DNA of 48,345 nucleotides from positions 1-48,345 of the forward strand of contig JALGUG010000012.1 in the NCBI GenBank assembly GCA_029820995.1, given 5' to 3'. The notes under the pieces are model-generated. The model was not told where the DNA came from and searched no databases. It was given only the letters and a program-made list of their open reading frames with translations. The first letter of the stretch is position 1. Every line of letters starts with the position of its first letter. Source of the DNA: Candidatus Zipacnadia bacterium (GTDB lineage: Bacteria > Armatimonadota > Zipacnadia > JALGUG01). Of this stretch, positions 35,199-44,026 are shown piece by piece. A program made the position numbers and the translations under genes.

Positions 35199-37055
35199 TC
35201 ACTGCCACAGGCTGGCCCACGCGAGCTGCAGCGGTCCGGGCCGGGAGGCGACCTGGGGCCCGACGACCGCGCTGGGCGTCACGCGGAGCTGCTTTGAGGC
35301 GCCGCGGCCCCGCACGTCCGGGCGATACATGCCGTACGCCACCGGGGGCATGACGTGATACGTGCCGGGCAGCACGACGCGCAGGGCGTACTTGAAGGTG
35401 TGCGTGCCCGGAGAGCACTCGCGAATGAAGAACGCCACCTTCTCGTCCCGCACCTCGCGGGCGCAATACCAGTAGTCCCACAGCTCATAGTAATAGCTGC
35501 GATCGGGCATCGGAACGACCTCGCAGCCCGCCGGAATGGGGTCCTCGACCAGCAGGTAGTACAACCGCGCGTGCGCGGTGACCGTGAGCTTGCATTCAAG
35601 CTGCTGGCCCGGCCGAAGCCGAGCCGGCAGCTCCACCGGCACGTAGCGGAAGCCTTCGACGCGGTCCTCCTCGGGCTGGAGCAGGAAGTATTGGCGCAAG
35701 ACCTGGATCCCCTGCTCCTTGGCCTCAACCTGCTGGGCCCGCGAGAAGTAGTCCAGCGAGACCGCATAGTGCAGATCGCCGGTGCCGGACTTGATGACCT
35801 CGAGACGATTGGCCCCGGTCTTGAGCATCTGGGGTGAGATCTCGATCTCGGCGCCGCTCGTGAAGGCGTTGGCCGCGTTGTACTCCCGGGTGGCGATCTG
35901 GCGTCCGTTGAGCGTAACCTGCGCCACGAAGTGCGGCGGGTGCTGCTCGGCCCTCCGGCGCACGTAGTCCGAGAGGCTGCACATCACGATGGCCGAGGTC
36001 TTGGTGCTGCCCCAGTTGTTGCCCTTCATTGTGGACATCAGCCAGCGCACCGCGGGCTGGAGCATCGGATCGTCGGGATCGTTCAGTGCCAGGGCCTGCA
36101 CTGCGAAGGCCGTGGTCTCGGCGTCGCTGTCGTACCAGCAGTATCGTTCGGCGGTCCGGGAGGTCCAGCGTGTGCCCTTGTTGTCGGTCTGGGCCAGGGC
36201 TTTCAGCTCGCCCAGCGACAGCGCGGCCATTCGGTCCGCCTCCGGGTAGCCCCGGGCCGCGGCGCGCTGCAACGCCAGGGTCAACAGAGCGCGGGAATAG
36301 GTGGACAGCGAGCCGCGCTGCTGGTACGCGTCAACCAGATCGTCATAGCAGTTGGTTGCCCCGTGGGACAGGCACCAGAGGGCATACACCTTGTTGGCGC
36401 GAGAGATGTCGGACTCGCTAACGTGTCGCGCGAGGGCCTGTTCGGCCCGACTCAGGACGTCGGCGTCCACCTTGTAGCCCGCCTCCTGGGTGGCGTACAG
36501 ACCGTAGAGCACGTAGGCGGTCATCTCCGGCGCCGAGCCGTCGTGCTGCCACCAGCCCCAGCCGCCGTCCTCCTGCTGCATGTTGTACAGGCGCTGGAGG
36601 CCGTCGCGAATGACGCGGTCCAGCTCCTGTTCCAGCCAGTCGAGCCGGCCGCCGAGCTTGCGTAGCCAGCGGCGGATGATCACATCGGGCAGGAAGCGGC
36701 TCATGGTCTGTTCGACGCAACCGTAGGGGTAGCCGAACAGGTAGCGCAGTGCCGGCAGGAAGGCGGCGCCCGCGGTGGGCGAGAGATTCAGCTTGCACTT
36801 GATGGTCTCCGGCTGCGCGTCGGCCGCAACCTCCAGAGTCTGGACGGCCCTCCGGCGCACGAAGCCCGCGCGGGCAAAGCGCTCGTCCACGCCCAGCGGG
36901 TGCACGGGGAGCTTCAGTTCCATCCCGTCGCCGGCGGTCGCGCCGATAGCCGTGACCGTCAAGGTGGCCGGACCCGGCTCTGTGGCGCGCACGCGGAAGT
37001 CGGCGCGCTCAACCCCGTTGGCCTTCACTGGCAGGCGCTGTTCGGATTCGCCCAC
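35199..37055 (-). CDS. Alpha-2-macroglobulin, C-terminal part (thioester half), frame-shifted
   Basis: 618 residues if started at the GTG at 37055, but this is almost certainly the second half of the gene that begins at 39924. Removing one base at 37083-37084 (CTGGACC read as CTGACC) joins the frames as ...FFTQKDEL-TLRTEGLELVGE..., a continuous macroglobulin sequence. It holds the thioester motif YGCVEQ (cysteine codon 36717-36719), the alpha/alpha thioester barrel (NMQQEDGGWGWWQHDG, TAYVLYGLYATQEAGY) and the C-terminal receptor-like domain (VPVELPARLRPGQQLE, VLPGTYHVMPPVAYGMY). Bacterial alpha-2-macroglobulins trap attacking proteases in the periplasm through the thioester. No pbpC accompanies it. 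Confidence 0.85.
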   Translation of the reverse strand: MGESEQRLPVKANGVERADFRVRATEPGPATLTVTAIGATAGDGMELKLPVHPLGVDERFARAGFVRRRAVQTLEVAADAQPETIKCKLNLSPTAGAAFLPALRYLFGYPYGCVEQTMSRFLPDVIIRRWLRKLGGRLDWLEQELDRVIRDGLQRLYNMQQEDGGWGWWQHDGSAPEMTAYVLYGLYATQEAGYKVDADVLSRAEQALARHVSESDISRANKVYALWCLSHGATNCYDDLVDAYQQRGSLSTYSRALLTLALQRAAARGYPEADRMAALSLGELKALAQTDNKGTRWTSRTAERYCWYDSDAETTAFAVQALALNDPDDPMLQPAVRWLMSTMKGNNWGSTKTSAIVMCSLSDYVRRRAEQHPPHFVAQVTLNGRQIATREYNAANAFTSGAEIEISPQMLKTGANRLEVIKSGTGDLHYAVSLDYFSRAQQVEAKEQGIQVLRQYFLLQPEEDRVEGFRYVPVELPARLRPGQQLECKLTVTAHARLYYLLVEDPIPAGCEVVPMPDRSYYYELWDYWYCAREVRDEKVAFFIRECSPGTHTFKYALRVVLPGTYHVMPPVAYGMYRPDVRGRGASKQLRVTPSAVVGPQVASRPGPLQLAWASLWQ

Positions 37056-39924
37056 GAGCTCGAGGCCCTCGGTCCTCAGGGTCCAGCTCGTCCTTCTGGG
37101 TGAAGAAGCGCGGCGTGGCCAGGCGCACGACGAGCGGCTTCTGAGTCTTGATCGTTTGTGTTTGCGCCCCGACCTCGGTGCCCAGTGTGTGCGCCCGCAC
37201 CGTGGCGCGCCAGGTAGTCAGGTTGTCGGGGAGCGGGACCTCGGCGGTGACCCGGCCGTTGGCGTCGGTCCGCAACAGAGGCGCCCAGTAGGCGGTGTCC
37301 TCGAACTTCTTGCGGACCTTGAGCATCCCGGCCAGCTTCTCCACGCCTCCGTAATAGTAACGTGGGAAGGAATAGTTCGTGCTTACGGCATTGTAGCGGC
37401 GGCCCCAGAAGAACCTGACGATGTCCCCGGCCAGCTCCGGCTGCAGGGCATAGATTGCCTCATCCACCACCCCGAGCGAGACCTCCGCCTGCTGCGGCCG
37501 GCCCAGCCGGTCGGTCACCTGGACCAGGTAGTGCGCCGTTTCGCCCGGTTCGTAGGCCTCCTTGTCGCTTTGGACGGCGATTCTGAGCTCCTTGTGTTCG
37601 CGGCCGAGCTTGAGCAAGGTCTCCCCCTGTGTGAATTGCCCCTGGCTCATGATCGTGGCGCAGGCATAGACGTTCGGCACATGCTCTTCCGTCATCGGGA
37701 TGGTCATAGTGGCGGAGCCGTCCTTCAGCCGCACGACCTCGCGGCGGAAGATCTTCGGCCCCTCCACGGTGAGCAGCGCATGAGCGTCTTTGTGGGAGCA
37801 GTTGATTAGCACCTTGGCGACTTCGCCGATCTGATATTCCTTCTGGTCCCGCACCAGGTCTACCGTCAGATCTTGCTCTCGCTCCCAGGGCGGGCGTTCG
37901 CGGCCCGCGCCTTCCACCCACACCCAGCGCTCCGTCGTGGCGAGCCGGCCTTCGGGATCGTGGGCCTCGGCCACGACCCGCAGGTCTCCCGGCGGCGGCC
38001 GGGCAAAGGTGACCTGCGCCTTCCCCTTGGCGTCCGTCGTCGCTTGCTGCGTCGCCAAGTCGCGTTTGATCTCCTCCCAGTCGTAGCGGCCGGTTTTCCG
38101 CCAGGTGCTCTTGGTCAGCTTGACCGTGACGGACAGGCCCGCGGAGGGACGCTTGTTGTAATCTTGGGCCTCGACGACCACCGTGAGCGGTTCGCCGCGC
38201 GAGTAGACGTACTTGTCGACGGAGGCGCGCAGGCGGATCAGTGCGGGCACGCAGATGGCGTAGCCCCGCCCGGTCACGGCGCGGTTGCTGGCGTCCGCAA
38301 CCTCCGCCTCCAGCGTGATCCGCTGTGTGCCTTCGCCTTCGGTGTTATCCACCCAGATCACGGCCCGGCCCTTGTCATCGAGCCGCGCGGTGCCGTGGGT
38401 GATCAGCTCCCCATAGCCGCCATAATAGTAGTCGCCCTCACCGTATTCGCCCTCGTACCACCAGTCGCTTTCCTCGGCTGCCCAGTCCGGGTCCCAGTAG
38501 GGGCCGCGGTAGACGCTGTACGTCAACTCCGCGCCCTGTAGAGGTGCGCCGAAGTAGTAGGAGGCGTCTACGGTGAACGGCACGCGCTCGCCGATCAGGT
38601 AGCGCTCCTGAGGGGAGCTGACTTCCACCTTGTACTCAGGCTTGCGGTATTCCTCGACCTTGAAATATGCGCTGCACTCTTCGCCGTCGAAGGTGGCGTC
38701 GAGGGAATAGCGCCCCAGTGGCGCCTCGTTGCCCAGCTCAAACTGACCTACAAAGGAGCCGTACGCAGTGGTGCGTACGCCGCGCGAGTAGGCCACACCG
38801 CCGCGCGAATCCGAGATTCGCACGGTGACCGGGGCGTTGGCCGGCACCACGTAGTGATTGCCGCGCCGGCGGCGAGCGATTCCCTTGAAGCGCACAGTGT
38901 GGCCGGGGCGGTAGATCGGGCGATCGGTGTACAGGTAGACAGTGGAGCGCGTTTCGTAGCCTCCGCCGCCGGCGTTAGCCCAGGCGAGCGACGAGCCGTA
39001 ATGCGCGAACACCGGGCCGCCCGCTGCGCCTTCGCCGAGGGCGGCGAAGAACAGGCCGTGCTCATCAGTGCGGCCAGTGGCGGTCGGTTTCCGGTTCCTG
39101 TAGCAAGTCAGGCCCGCGCCGGGCAAGGGTTCGTTGCTCCCGAAGTCCACGACGTACGCCAGAAGCTGCCGGGGCGCGCGCTTGACGGTAAGCCCAATGT
39201 CGGAGAGGACGAACCACACGGAGTCCTGCGAGTCTGCAGCGTAGGCTGTGACGACGTACGCGCCGCCTGGCAGGTCCTTCAATAGCAGGCGCTCGTGGAA
39301 CTCCCCCCACTTGTCGCGGGAGCTCAGCACGTGGTCGAACTCGCGGAGCGGGGTCTGCCAGAAGTCGGCTCGCTTCGTTAGGTTGCGGATCTTGCCGGTC
39401 ACGCGGTACAGGCGCTCGATGTCCACCGGGCGCACGACCACGTGGACCGGGCCGTCCTGCAGATAGCCGGACAGGCGCAGCGAGACCTCGTCCTGAGTGG
39501 TAAGGAATCGCCGGCTGGTGGACAGGGCGACGGACGGCGCGCGCGGCAGCAGCTCGAGTTGGATGCCGCCCGAGTTGATGCCCTCGTCCACGCGCACGCG
39601 ATGGGGCCAGGTCGCCTGCTGGTGCGACGGGTGCTTGGCCAGAATAGTGTAGTGTTCTCCTGCCGGGACACAGGGGAACTCAAAGCGGCCCTGTTCGTCC
39701 GTCTCCGTGCGAAAGGCGCCTTCATAATAGTACCCGCGGCCCATGCTGACGATCACCCGTGCGCCGGGCAGTGGGCCCGAGGTGCGGGTGGACATGACAA
39801 CGCCGGAGATGCTCCCTCGCTTTGGCTCCAGCGCAATGGCGTAGGCCGTCAAGGCCAGGAGTACCACACCCAGCACTATGGTCGCGATCAGCCGGACTCT
39901 TCTCAACTGGCGCGCGTCCATCAT
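37009..39924 (-). CDS. Alpha-2-macroglobulin, N-terminal part, truncated by apparent frameshift
   Basis: About 971 residues from the ATG at 39924; ATG 39921 is equally well placed after GGGAGG, and the GTG at 39930 abuts that site. A signal anchor TM (about 8-30) with no lipobox comes first, then a carboxypeptidase-regulatory-like beta domain (about 35-115; GSISGVVMSTRTSGPLPGA), then the macroglobulin MG domains (YTDRPIYRPGHTVRFKG is the MG bait-side signature) and the start of the CUB-like region. Around residue 490 a Tyr/Gly/Glu-rich stretch (WWYEGEYGEGDYYYGGYG) interrupts an MG domain. The frame ends in an aberrant tail after FFTQKDEL. With the extra base at 37083-37084 removed the full protein has 1574 residues, a normal bacterial length. 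Confidence 0.87.
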   Translation of the reverse strand: MMDARQLRRVRLIATIVLGVVLLALTAYAIALEPKRGSISGVVMSTRTSGPLPGARVIVSMGRGYYYEGAFRTETDEQGRFEFPCVPAGEHYTILAKHPSHQQATWPHRVRVDEGINSGGIQLELLPRAPSVALSTSRRFLTTQDEVSLRLSGYLQDGPVHVVVRPVDIERLYRVTGKIRNLTKRADFWQTPLREFDHVLSSRDKWGEFHERLLLKDLPGGAYVVTAYAADSQDSVWFVLSDIGLTVKRAPRQLLAYVVDFGSNEPLPGAGLTCYRNRKPTATGRTDEHGLFFAALGEGAAGGPVFAHYGSSLAWANAGGGGYETRSTVYLYTDRPIYRPGHTVRFKGIARRRRGNHYVVPANAPVTVRISDSRGGVAYSRGVRTTAYGSFVGQFELGNEAPLGRYSLDATFDGEECSAYFKVEEYRKPEYKVEVSSPQERYLIGERVPFTVDASYYFGAPLQGAELTYSVYRGPYWDPDWAAEESDWWYEGEYGEGDYYYGGYGELITHGTARLDDKGRAVIWVDNTEGEGTQRITLEAEVADASNRAVTGRGYAICVPALIRLRASVDKYVYSRGEPLTVVVEAQDYNKRPSAGLSVTVKLTKSTWRKTGRYDWEEIKRDLATQQATTDAKGKAQVTFARPPPGDLRVVAEAHDPEGRLATTERWVWVEGAGRERPPWEREQDLTVDLVRDQKEYQIGEVAKVLINCSHKDAHALLTVEGPKIFRREVVRLKDGSATMTIPMTEEHVPNVYACATIMSQGQFTQGETLLKLGREHKELRIAVQSDKEAYEPGETAHYLVQVTDRLGRPQQAEVSLGVVDEAIYALQPELAGDIVRFFWGRRYNAVSTNYSFPRYYYGGVEKLAGMLKVRKKFEDTAYWAPLLRTDANGRVTAEVPLPDNLTTWRATVRAHTLGTEVGAQTQTIKTQKPLVVRLATPRFFTQKDELDPEDRGPRARGRIRTAPASEGQRG

Positions 39925-40018
39925 CCTCACCTCCCATGCTCGTGACTCGCTCTCCGCTCGTACCTGCCACCAAAACCTGGATCATGACCCCCCAGACGCA
40001 CCACGGCCGCGACCTTCG

Positions 40019-41497
40019 CTAGGCCTCCTGGCAGAGACACGACTCCAGCCGAGCGTGGCACTTCTCGCAGCGCGGCACGTTCATCCCGCAGCCGTAGCCC
40101 TGCGCCTCACCGGGGCCAAGGATCACGTACTCCGCCTCCAAGTCCTCGCCGGCCGCCTGCACCCGCACGGTCACCGTGTTTCGGTCGGCGACCTCGTCGG
40201 CGCGGATCGCCCAGCGGCGCTGTCCTAGGGCCTCCGGCATCGCCTCGCTCTGCCAGCCGCTCGGGACCTGCAGGTCCACATTTGCCTCCACCGGCTCGCC
40301 ATCCTTCAGAACCGACACTCCCACCACCTTTCGATAGCCCGGCCGCAGCACCGGCTCGCCGTTGTAGTGCAGCCATAGTTCCACGCCCTCCACGGTCTCG
40401 CAGGTCGCCATCGGGTCCTGCCGCAGCGCGGCCAGCGCCTTCTCGTTCGCCGCCAGGAGAGACCGCACGTTGTGCGGCGTCACAGCCTCCGCACCGAGCT
40501 CGGACACTGGCGATAGCTGGGCGAGCACTTGCTTGCCCAGCGCCACCGTCTGATCCGTCAGCTCGCCCACGGTCTTAGGTGCGTCGAGGTTCTGGGTGAA
40601 CTTGTGCAGCACGATCTCCTCGCCCACCGGCTCCCGCCATCTGTCGGGAATCACCGCCGTGCCCCCGACAATGCCCAGCACGCTCCCCAGCGTTGCGCCG
40701 GTGCAGTCGGTATCGTAGCCGCAGTTGACCGCCTGGCAGAGGCGATCACCGAAATCCTCGCCGTAGAGCCAACCGAGGATCGTGAAGCCATGATTCTGCG
40801 GCGCATGGCAGGGCTGGAAATGCCCGAACGACCGGACGATGCGCTCGCGTGCCTCGGCCCAGTCCACGCCGTTGTCCCGGCACCACACGGCCTCGCGCAC
40901 CGCACGCGAGATCCGGCACCAAATCGGGATCATCTCCAGGCCGATGTGAATAAGCTCGTCAGGATCGTCAATCACGAAGGCCGCGCTCTCCAGCGCCGCC
41001 CAGAACATCTCGCCGTACACGCCCTCGCCGCCGGCGTGATCGAGCACCGCGTCGCGCCAGGCCATCCAGGCGGCCAACTGCGGGTCCCCGGGCGCCACGC
41101 AGGCCCAGATCTCGCTCCGGATCGGCGAGCCCATCTCGTCAATGTAGTAGTTCTCAAAGCACCCCGAAATCGGCGGCCGTAGACCGCGGTCCAGGTTCCG
41201 CCGACAGAAACCGTACTCATTCCACGGGTACGGCCCCAGGTGCTTGACCCAGTAGTCGGCGAAATCGCCCACTGTCGGCGGGATACCGCGCTCTTGCATC
41301 ATCTTCAGCCACACGAGCTGCAGATCCAGGTCGTCGTTTGGCGCGGACTTGTCCGGCACGGGGTCGTAGAAGGTAAGACCGTGCGTCTCCTTCTGACCCT
41401 CCCAGGGCCCGCCCAGCGTCCCACCAATGTTCTTGCCCAACCAGCAGGCGTAGACCTTATCGCGGTATGTCGCAGCGTCCAGGCGGATCGGTTTCAT
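40019..41497 (-). CDS. ADP-ribosylglycohydrolase-family protein
   Basis: 492 residues from the ATG at 41497, which has GGAGG seven bases upstream. The all-alpha DraG/ARH fold is shown by YACWLGKNIGGTLGGPWEG, SAPNDDLDLQLVWL (first metal-binding aspartates) and GYDTDCTGATLGSVLGIVGG (second metal site). These enzymes remove ADP-ribose from protein or nucleotide substrates. The C-terminal third (about 340-492) is a separate beta-rich region. It ends in a cysteine cluster (C-EKCHARLES-CLC) that looks like a small zinc knuckle. No ADP-ribosyltransferase or dinitrogenase reductase is nearby; many members of this large subfamily in environmental bacteria have unknown substrates. A HEPN/MNT pair lies directly upstream. 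Confidence 0.85.
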   Translation of the reverse strand: MKPIRLDAATYRDKVYACWLGKNIGGTLGGPWEGQKETHGLTFYDPVPDKSAPNDDLDLQLVWLKMMQERGIPPTVGDFADYWVKHLGPYPWNEYGFCRRNLDRGLRPPISGCFENYYIDEMGSPIRSEIWACVAPGDPQLAAWMAWRDAVLDHAGGEGVYGEMFWAALESAAFVIDDPDELIHIGLEMIPIWCRISRAVREAVWCRDNGVDWAEARERIVRSFGHFQPCHAPQNHGFTILGWLYGEDFGDRLCQAVNCGYDTDCTGATLGSVLGIVGGTAVIPDRWREPVGEEIVLHKFTQNLDAPKTVGELTDQTVALGKQVLAQLSPVSELGAEAVTPHNVRSLLAANEKALAALRQDPMATCETVEGVELWLHYNGEPVLRPGYRKVVGVSVLKDGEPVEANVDLQVPSGWQSEAMPEALGQRRWAIRADEVADRNTVTVRVQAAGEDLEAEYVILGPGEAQGYGCGMNVPRCEKCHARLESCLCQEA

Positions 41498-41520
41498 GGC
41501 ATGGCCTCCCATAGGACATC

Positions 41521-42075
41521 TTACCGCGTCTCTGCAAACGTGCCAAGGCGCGGGGGGGAGCGCACCCATGCCAAGCCTGCCACAAGGGCTCTCGCCAAAC
41601 AGACCAAGATGGAGAACTGATAGGACGAGTGCTTCCCCGGTTCCCGCCGCGGTCTCGATACGTCTGCGAGTGCTGCGCATGACCGACAGAACGAGCGCAC
41701 TTCGGCCTCCCAGACGGCCTCTGCCTCCTGCACGGCCGACCGGGCATCAGCTTCCGTCGGCTCTGCCCAGTCGCTCGGGTACCGGGCCTCGACCGCCCAC
41801 TGGGTTAGAGCGCCTAGCCGCGGGCAGGCGGTCTTGACCCGCCATCCCTCGGGCAGAAGGTCGCGCAGCAGATCGAGGTCGTGCGTAAACGGGAAGTCGA
41901 CGTGCAGGAAGACGAACAAGGCTTTCAACGCCTTCTCCGCCGCCTGCTGGGCGAGCCAGCAGACGTGGCGGGGCACCAAGGGAGGCCGGCCCAAAGACCC
42001 CTGGGCCGCCAATAGGTCCGCCCGGGCAAACCGCAGCCAGCGGCAGGCCTCGGCCCGCTGCTCAGGCTCGCTCAT
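41521..42075 (-). CDS. HEPN-domain protein, probable toxin of a HEPN/MNT pair
   Basis: 184 residues from the ATG at 42075. Residues about 8-130 form a HEPN domain: WLRFARADLLAAQGSL, CWLAQQAAEKALKALFVFL and PFTHDLDLLRDLLP are the family hallmarks. The gene overlaps the MNT nucleotidyltransferase gene by 14 bases, the standard arrangement. In many such pairs HEPN is an RNase-type toxin with an R-X4-6-H motif; I do not see a clear version of it here, so activity is uncertain. The last 50 residues (from about CAALADVSRP) are not typical of the family and run close to the next gene, possibly read-through after loss of the original stop. Confidence 0.8.
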   Translation of the reverse strand: MSEPEQRAEACRWLRFARADLLAAQGSLGRPPLVPRHVCWLAQQAAEKALKALFVFLHVDFPFTHDLDLLRDLLPEGWRVKTACPRLGALTQWAVEARYPSDWAEPTEADARSAVQEAEAVWEAEVRSFCRSCAALADVSRPRREPGKHSSYQFSILVCLARALVAGLAWVRSPPRLGTFAETR

Positions 42076-42379
42076 AGAGCACCTTGCCCTCGCGCAGCGC
42101 GGGACGTAGCACGGTGCCGACGAGGTGGCCGCGTCGCGCGATCTCCTGGGGGGTCGTGACGATGACGTCCTTCGGGACCAGGAAGTCAGCCAGCGCCTCG
42201 CGCATGGCGATGGCGGCCTGGCGCTTGTCCTCCACCTCGGAGAGCACCACCAGAAGGTCCACGTCGCTGTGTCGCCCCGCCTCGCCCCGCGCGTGGGACC
42301 CGAACAACACGACGCGCAACGGATCAAAATCGCGCACGAGGCGTTCCGTCATCGCCTGGATGATCTCAGCCATTGTCAT
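42062..42379 (-). CDS. MNT-type nucleotidyltransferase, probable antitoxin
   Basis: 105 residues; GAGG lies six bases before the ATG at 42379, and ATG 42373 is an alternative. It is a minimal nucleotidyltransferase: VVLFGSHARGEAGRHSDVDL carries the GS motif and the two catalytic aspartates (SDVDL), with a third likely at KDVIV. In known HEPN/MNT systems the MNT partner neutralises the HEPN toxin, in some cases by transferring nucleotides onto it. The overlap with the HEPN gene supports a two-gene module. The pair could be a toxin-antitoxin, a defence module or both. Confidence 0.85.
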   Translation of the reverse strand: MTMAEIIQAMTERLVRDFDPLRVVLFGSHARGEAGRHSDVDLLVVLSEVEDKRQAAIAMREALADFLVPKDVIVTTPQEIARRGHLVGTVLRPALREGKVLYERA

Positions 42380-42439
42380 GGTGGGCCTCGGTCCATCAAC
42401 ACTGGCACCGGGGTACCATTCGGCGTGGAATGGGGAGTC

Positions 42440-42461
42440 TCCTCTGCGGCTGCGCAGAGGA
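42440..42461. promoter_or_regulatory. Perfect 9-bp hairpin in divergent intergenic region
   Basis: TCCTCTGCG (42440-42448) and CGCAGAGGA (42453-42461) form a perfect stem with a GCTG loop, about midway between the divergent MNT and glycosidase-like genes. It could be an operator or a leader hairpin; no U-run follows. Confidence 0.45.
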
Positions 42462-42565
42462 AGGCTGCAGTCCGCTCACCGCTCCCTGGCATTGCGCAAC
42501 AGTGGGCGGAGGACGAACCCGCGAGGGAGGAGAAAGGGGGCCCGCTATCGGAAGGAGGGCTGCAG

Positions 42566-44026
42566 ATGCGGACATCAGTCGGGCTGACGTTGCTGGTGGC
42601 CACGCTGTTGCCGGTCAACTTGCTCGCTCAGGAGCGGAAGCGTATGAGCCAAACGGAGATTATCACGAGCATTGTCGAGGCGACGCAGCCGCTGAAGTTC
42701 CCGCGGGGCGACCGCCTGCCGCTGCGGGCCTCGCGGCTGGAGAGCCTGGGCACGTCGGATGACGCGCAGGCCGAGAAGCTCCTGCGCCGGCTCAACGAGC
42801 GCGGCCTCGCAGTCAACTCCCGGTGGAACCCCGGCCGGCGCGAGCAAAGTCTCGCCGAGGCGCTGCGCGTGGCGCGGCTGCAAAAGAAGCTGGGACTGGA
42901 CATCGGCATTGATGCCAACGCCTGCATGCACACCTTCTGCAACGGTGACGTGCGGACGTTCCACGTCGCCGCTGACGGGACCAAGTTCTATGATGACTCC
43001 TTCAGCCCCCGGCGCAAGATGGGCTGCCCCTTCGCGCTGGAGTTCCGGCGTGCGGCCATTAAGGAGCAGTTCGAGTACTTCTTGCGCGCGTACCAGCGGG
43101 AGGGGCTGGACGTTGATTTCATCTACCTGGACTGGGAGATTGACGGCCCCCTGGAGTGGAACGGCGCCTGGGAGCACTCCAAGAGGTGTCGCGTCTGTCG
43201 GCAGAACATCCCGAAGATTGACGACTTCACCGAGTTTCAGAAGGCCCTACGTCTCATTCGCTGCGACCTGCAGCGCGAGGTGTTTGCCGACACCGTAAAG
43301 GCCTACTTCCCCCACGCGCTGATCGGCAACTACGGCGTCTATCCACACGACGGCTGGCGCTACTGGTACGACTACTACGAGCAGTTCGTCGAGGGCGCGC
43401 CCTTCAAGGCCGACCAACGAGCGAAGTACCGCCAGTGGTTCCACGAGTTCCCGCTGACCGGCTTCACCTTCGCCATGCCGGTCGTCTACACGTGGTATCC
43501 CACCTTCGGATGGTACGATTTCGCCAACTCGGACTATCGCTGGTTTTACAACATGCTCCTGGTCGCCACCAACGCTTGCCGGCACACGTCGGCTGAGACG
43601 CCGATCATCCCCTTCGTCCACTGGCACACGACGGCGCCGCCCAAGGAGCCCGATCCGAACGTGAAGCAGCTCAGCGAGCAGAAGTATCAGGAGCTGCTCT
43701 GGCACATGTTCCTGCGCGGGACCGATGGGCTGATCATGTGGTGCCCCGCCGAGGAGACCGCCCAGGAGATGCGCCTGGTCCAGGAGGTGTACGCCGCCGC
43801 CCTGGAGTTCAAGCAGTTTCTCGACCAAGGCGTGCCCATCGCCTTCGAAGTGCCCAGGCAGCCGGGTCCGGTGGTCTCGGGCCTCCGACTGGGCAACCGC
43901 GTGCTGGTGCGCCGGACCGACTTCGACGACACGCCCGGCCCAGTCGAGCTCAAGATCGAGGGCCGGACACTCAAGGTCCCGCGCGCCGAGGGCCGCTGCC
44001 AGATCTTGGAGCTACCGGGCGGCTAG
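42566..44026 (+). CDS. Secreted glycoside-hydrolase-like protein
   Basis: 486 residues from the ATG at 42566, with GGAGG seven to eight bases upstream; the earlier in-frame codons are a shadow. A signal peptide ends near NLLAQE. The body looks like a TIM barrel: GLAVNSRWNPGRREQ, DIGIDANACMHTF, GLDVDFIYLDWEIDGPLEW, ALIGNYGVYPHDGW, TFAMPVVYTWYP and a late strand LRGTDGLIMW. The acidic YLDWEIDG on a strand end is the kind of site used by retaining or hyaluronidase-like glycosidases, but I cannot assign a family. A small beta domain (about 430-486) closes the protein. The stop codon shares the palindrome CTAG with the stop of the convergent ceramidase-like gene. Confidence 0.75.
   Translation: MRTSVGLTLLVATLLPVNLLAQERKRMSQTEIITSIVEATQPLKFPRGDRLPLRASRLESLGTSDDAQAEKLLRRLNERGLAVNSRWNPGRREQSLAEALRVARLQKKLGLDIGIDANACMHTFCNGDVRTFHVAADGTKFYDDSFSPRRKMGCPFALEFRRAAIKEQFEYFLRAYQREGLDVDFIYLDWEIDGPLEWNGAWEHSKRCRVCRQNIPKIDDFTEFQKALRLIRCDLQREVFADTVKAYFPHALIGNYGVYPHDGWRYWYDYYEQFVEGAPFKADQRAKYRQWFHEFPLTGFTFAMPVVYTWYPTFGWYDFANSDYRWFYNMLLVATNACRHTSAETPIIPFVHWHTTAPPKEPDPNVKQLSEQKYQELLWHMFLRGTDGLIMWCPAEETAQEMRLVQEVYAAALEFKQFLDQGVPIAFEVPRQPGPVVSGLRLGNRVLVRRTDFDDTPGPVELKIEGRTLKVPRAEGRCQILELPGG

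Noticed and set aside
37075..37090. Programmed +1 frameshifting as the explanation of the split macroglobulin gene
   Set aside because: The site (GAG CTG GAC) has no slippery codon, no stop or rare codon at the A site and no obvious stimulator; an indel or sequence error is simpler.
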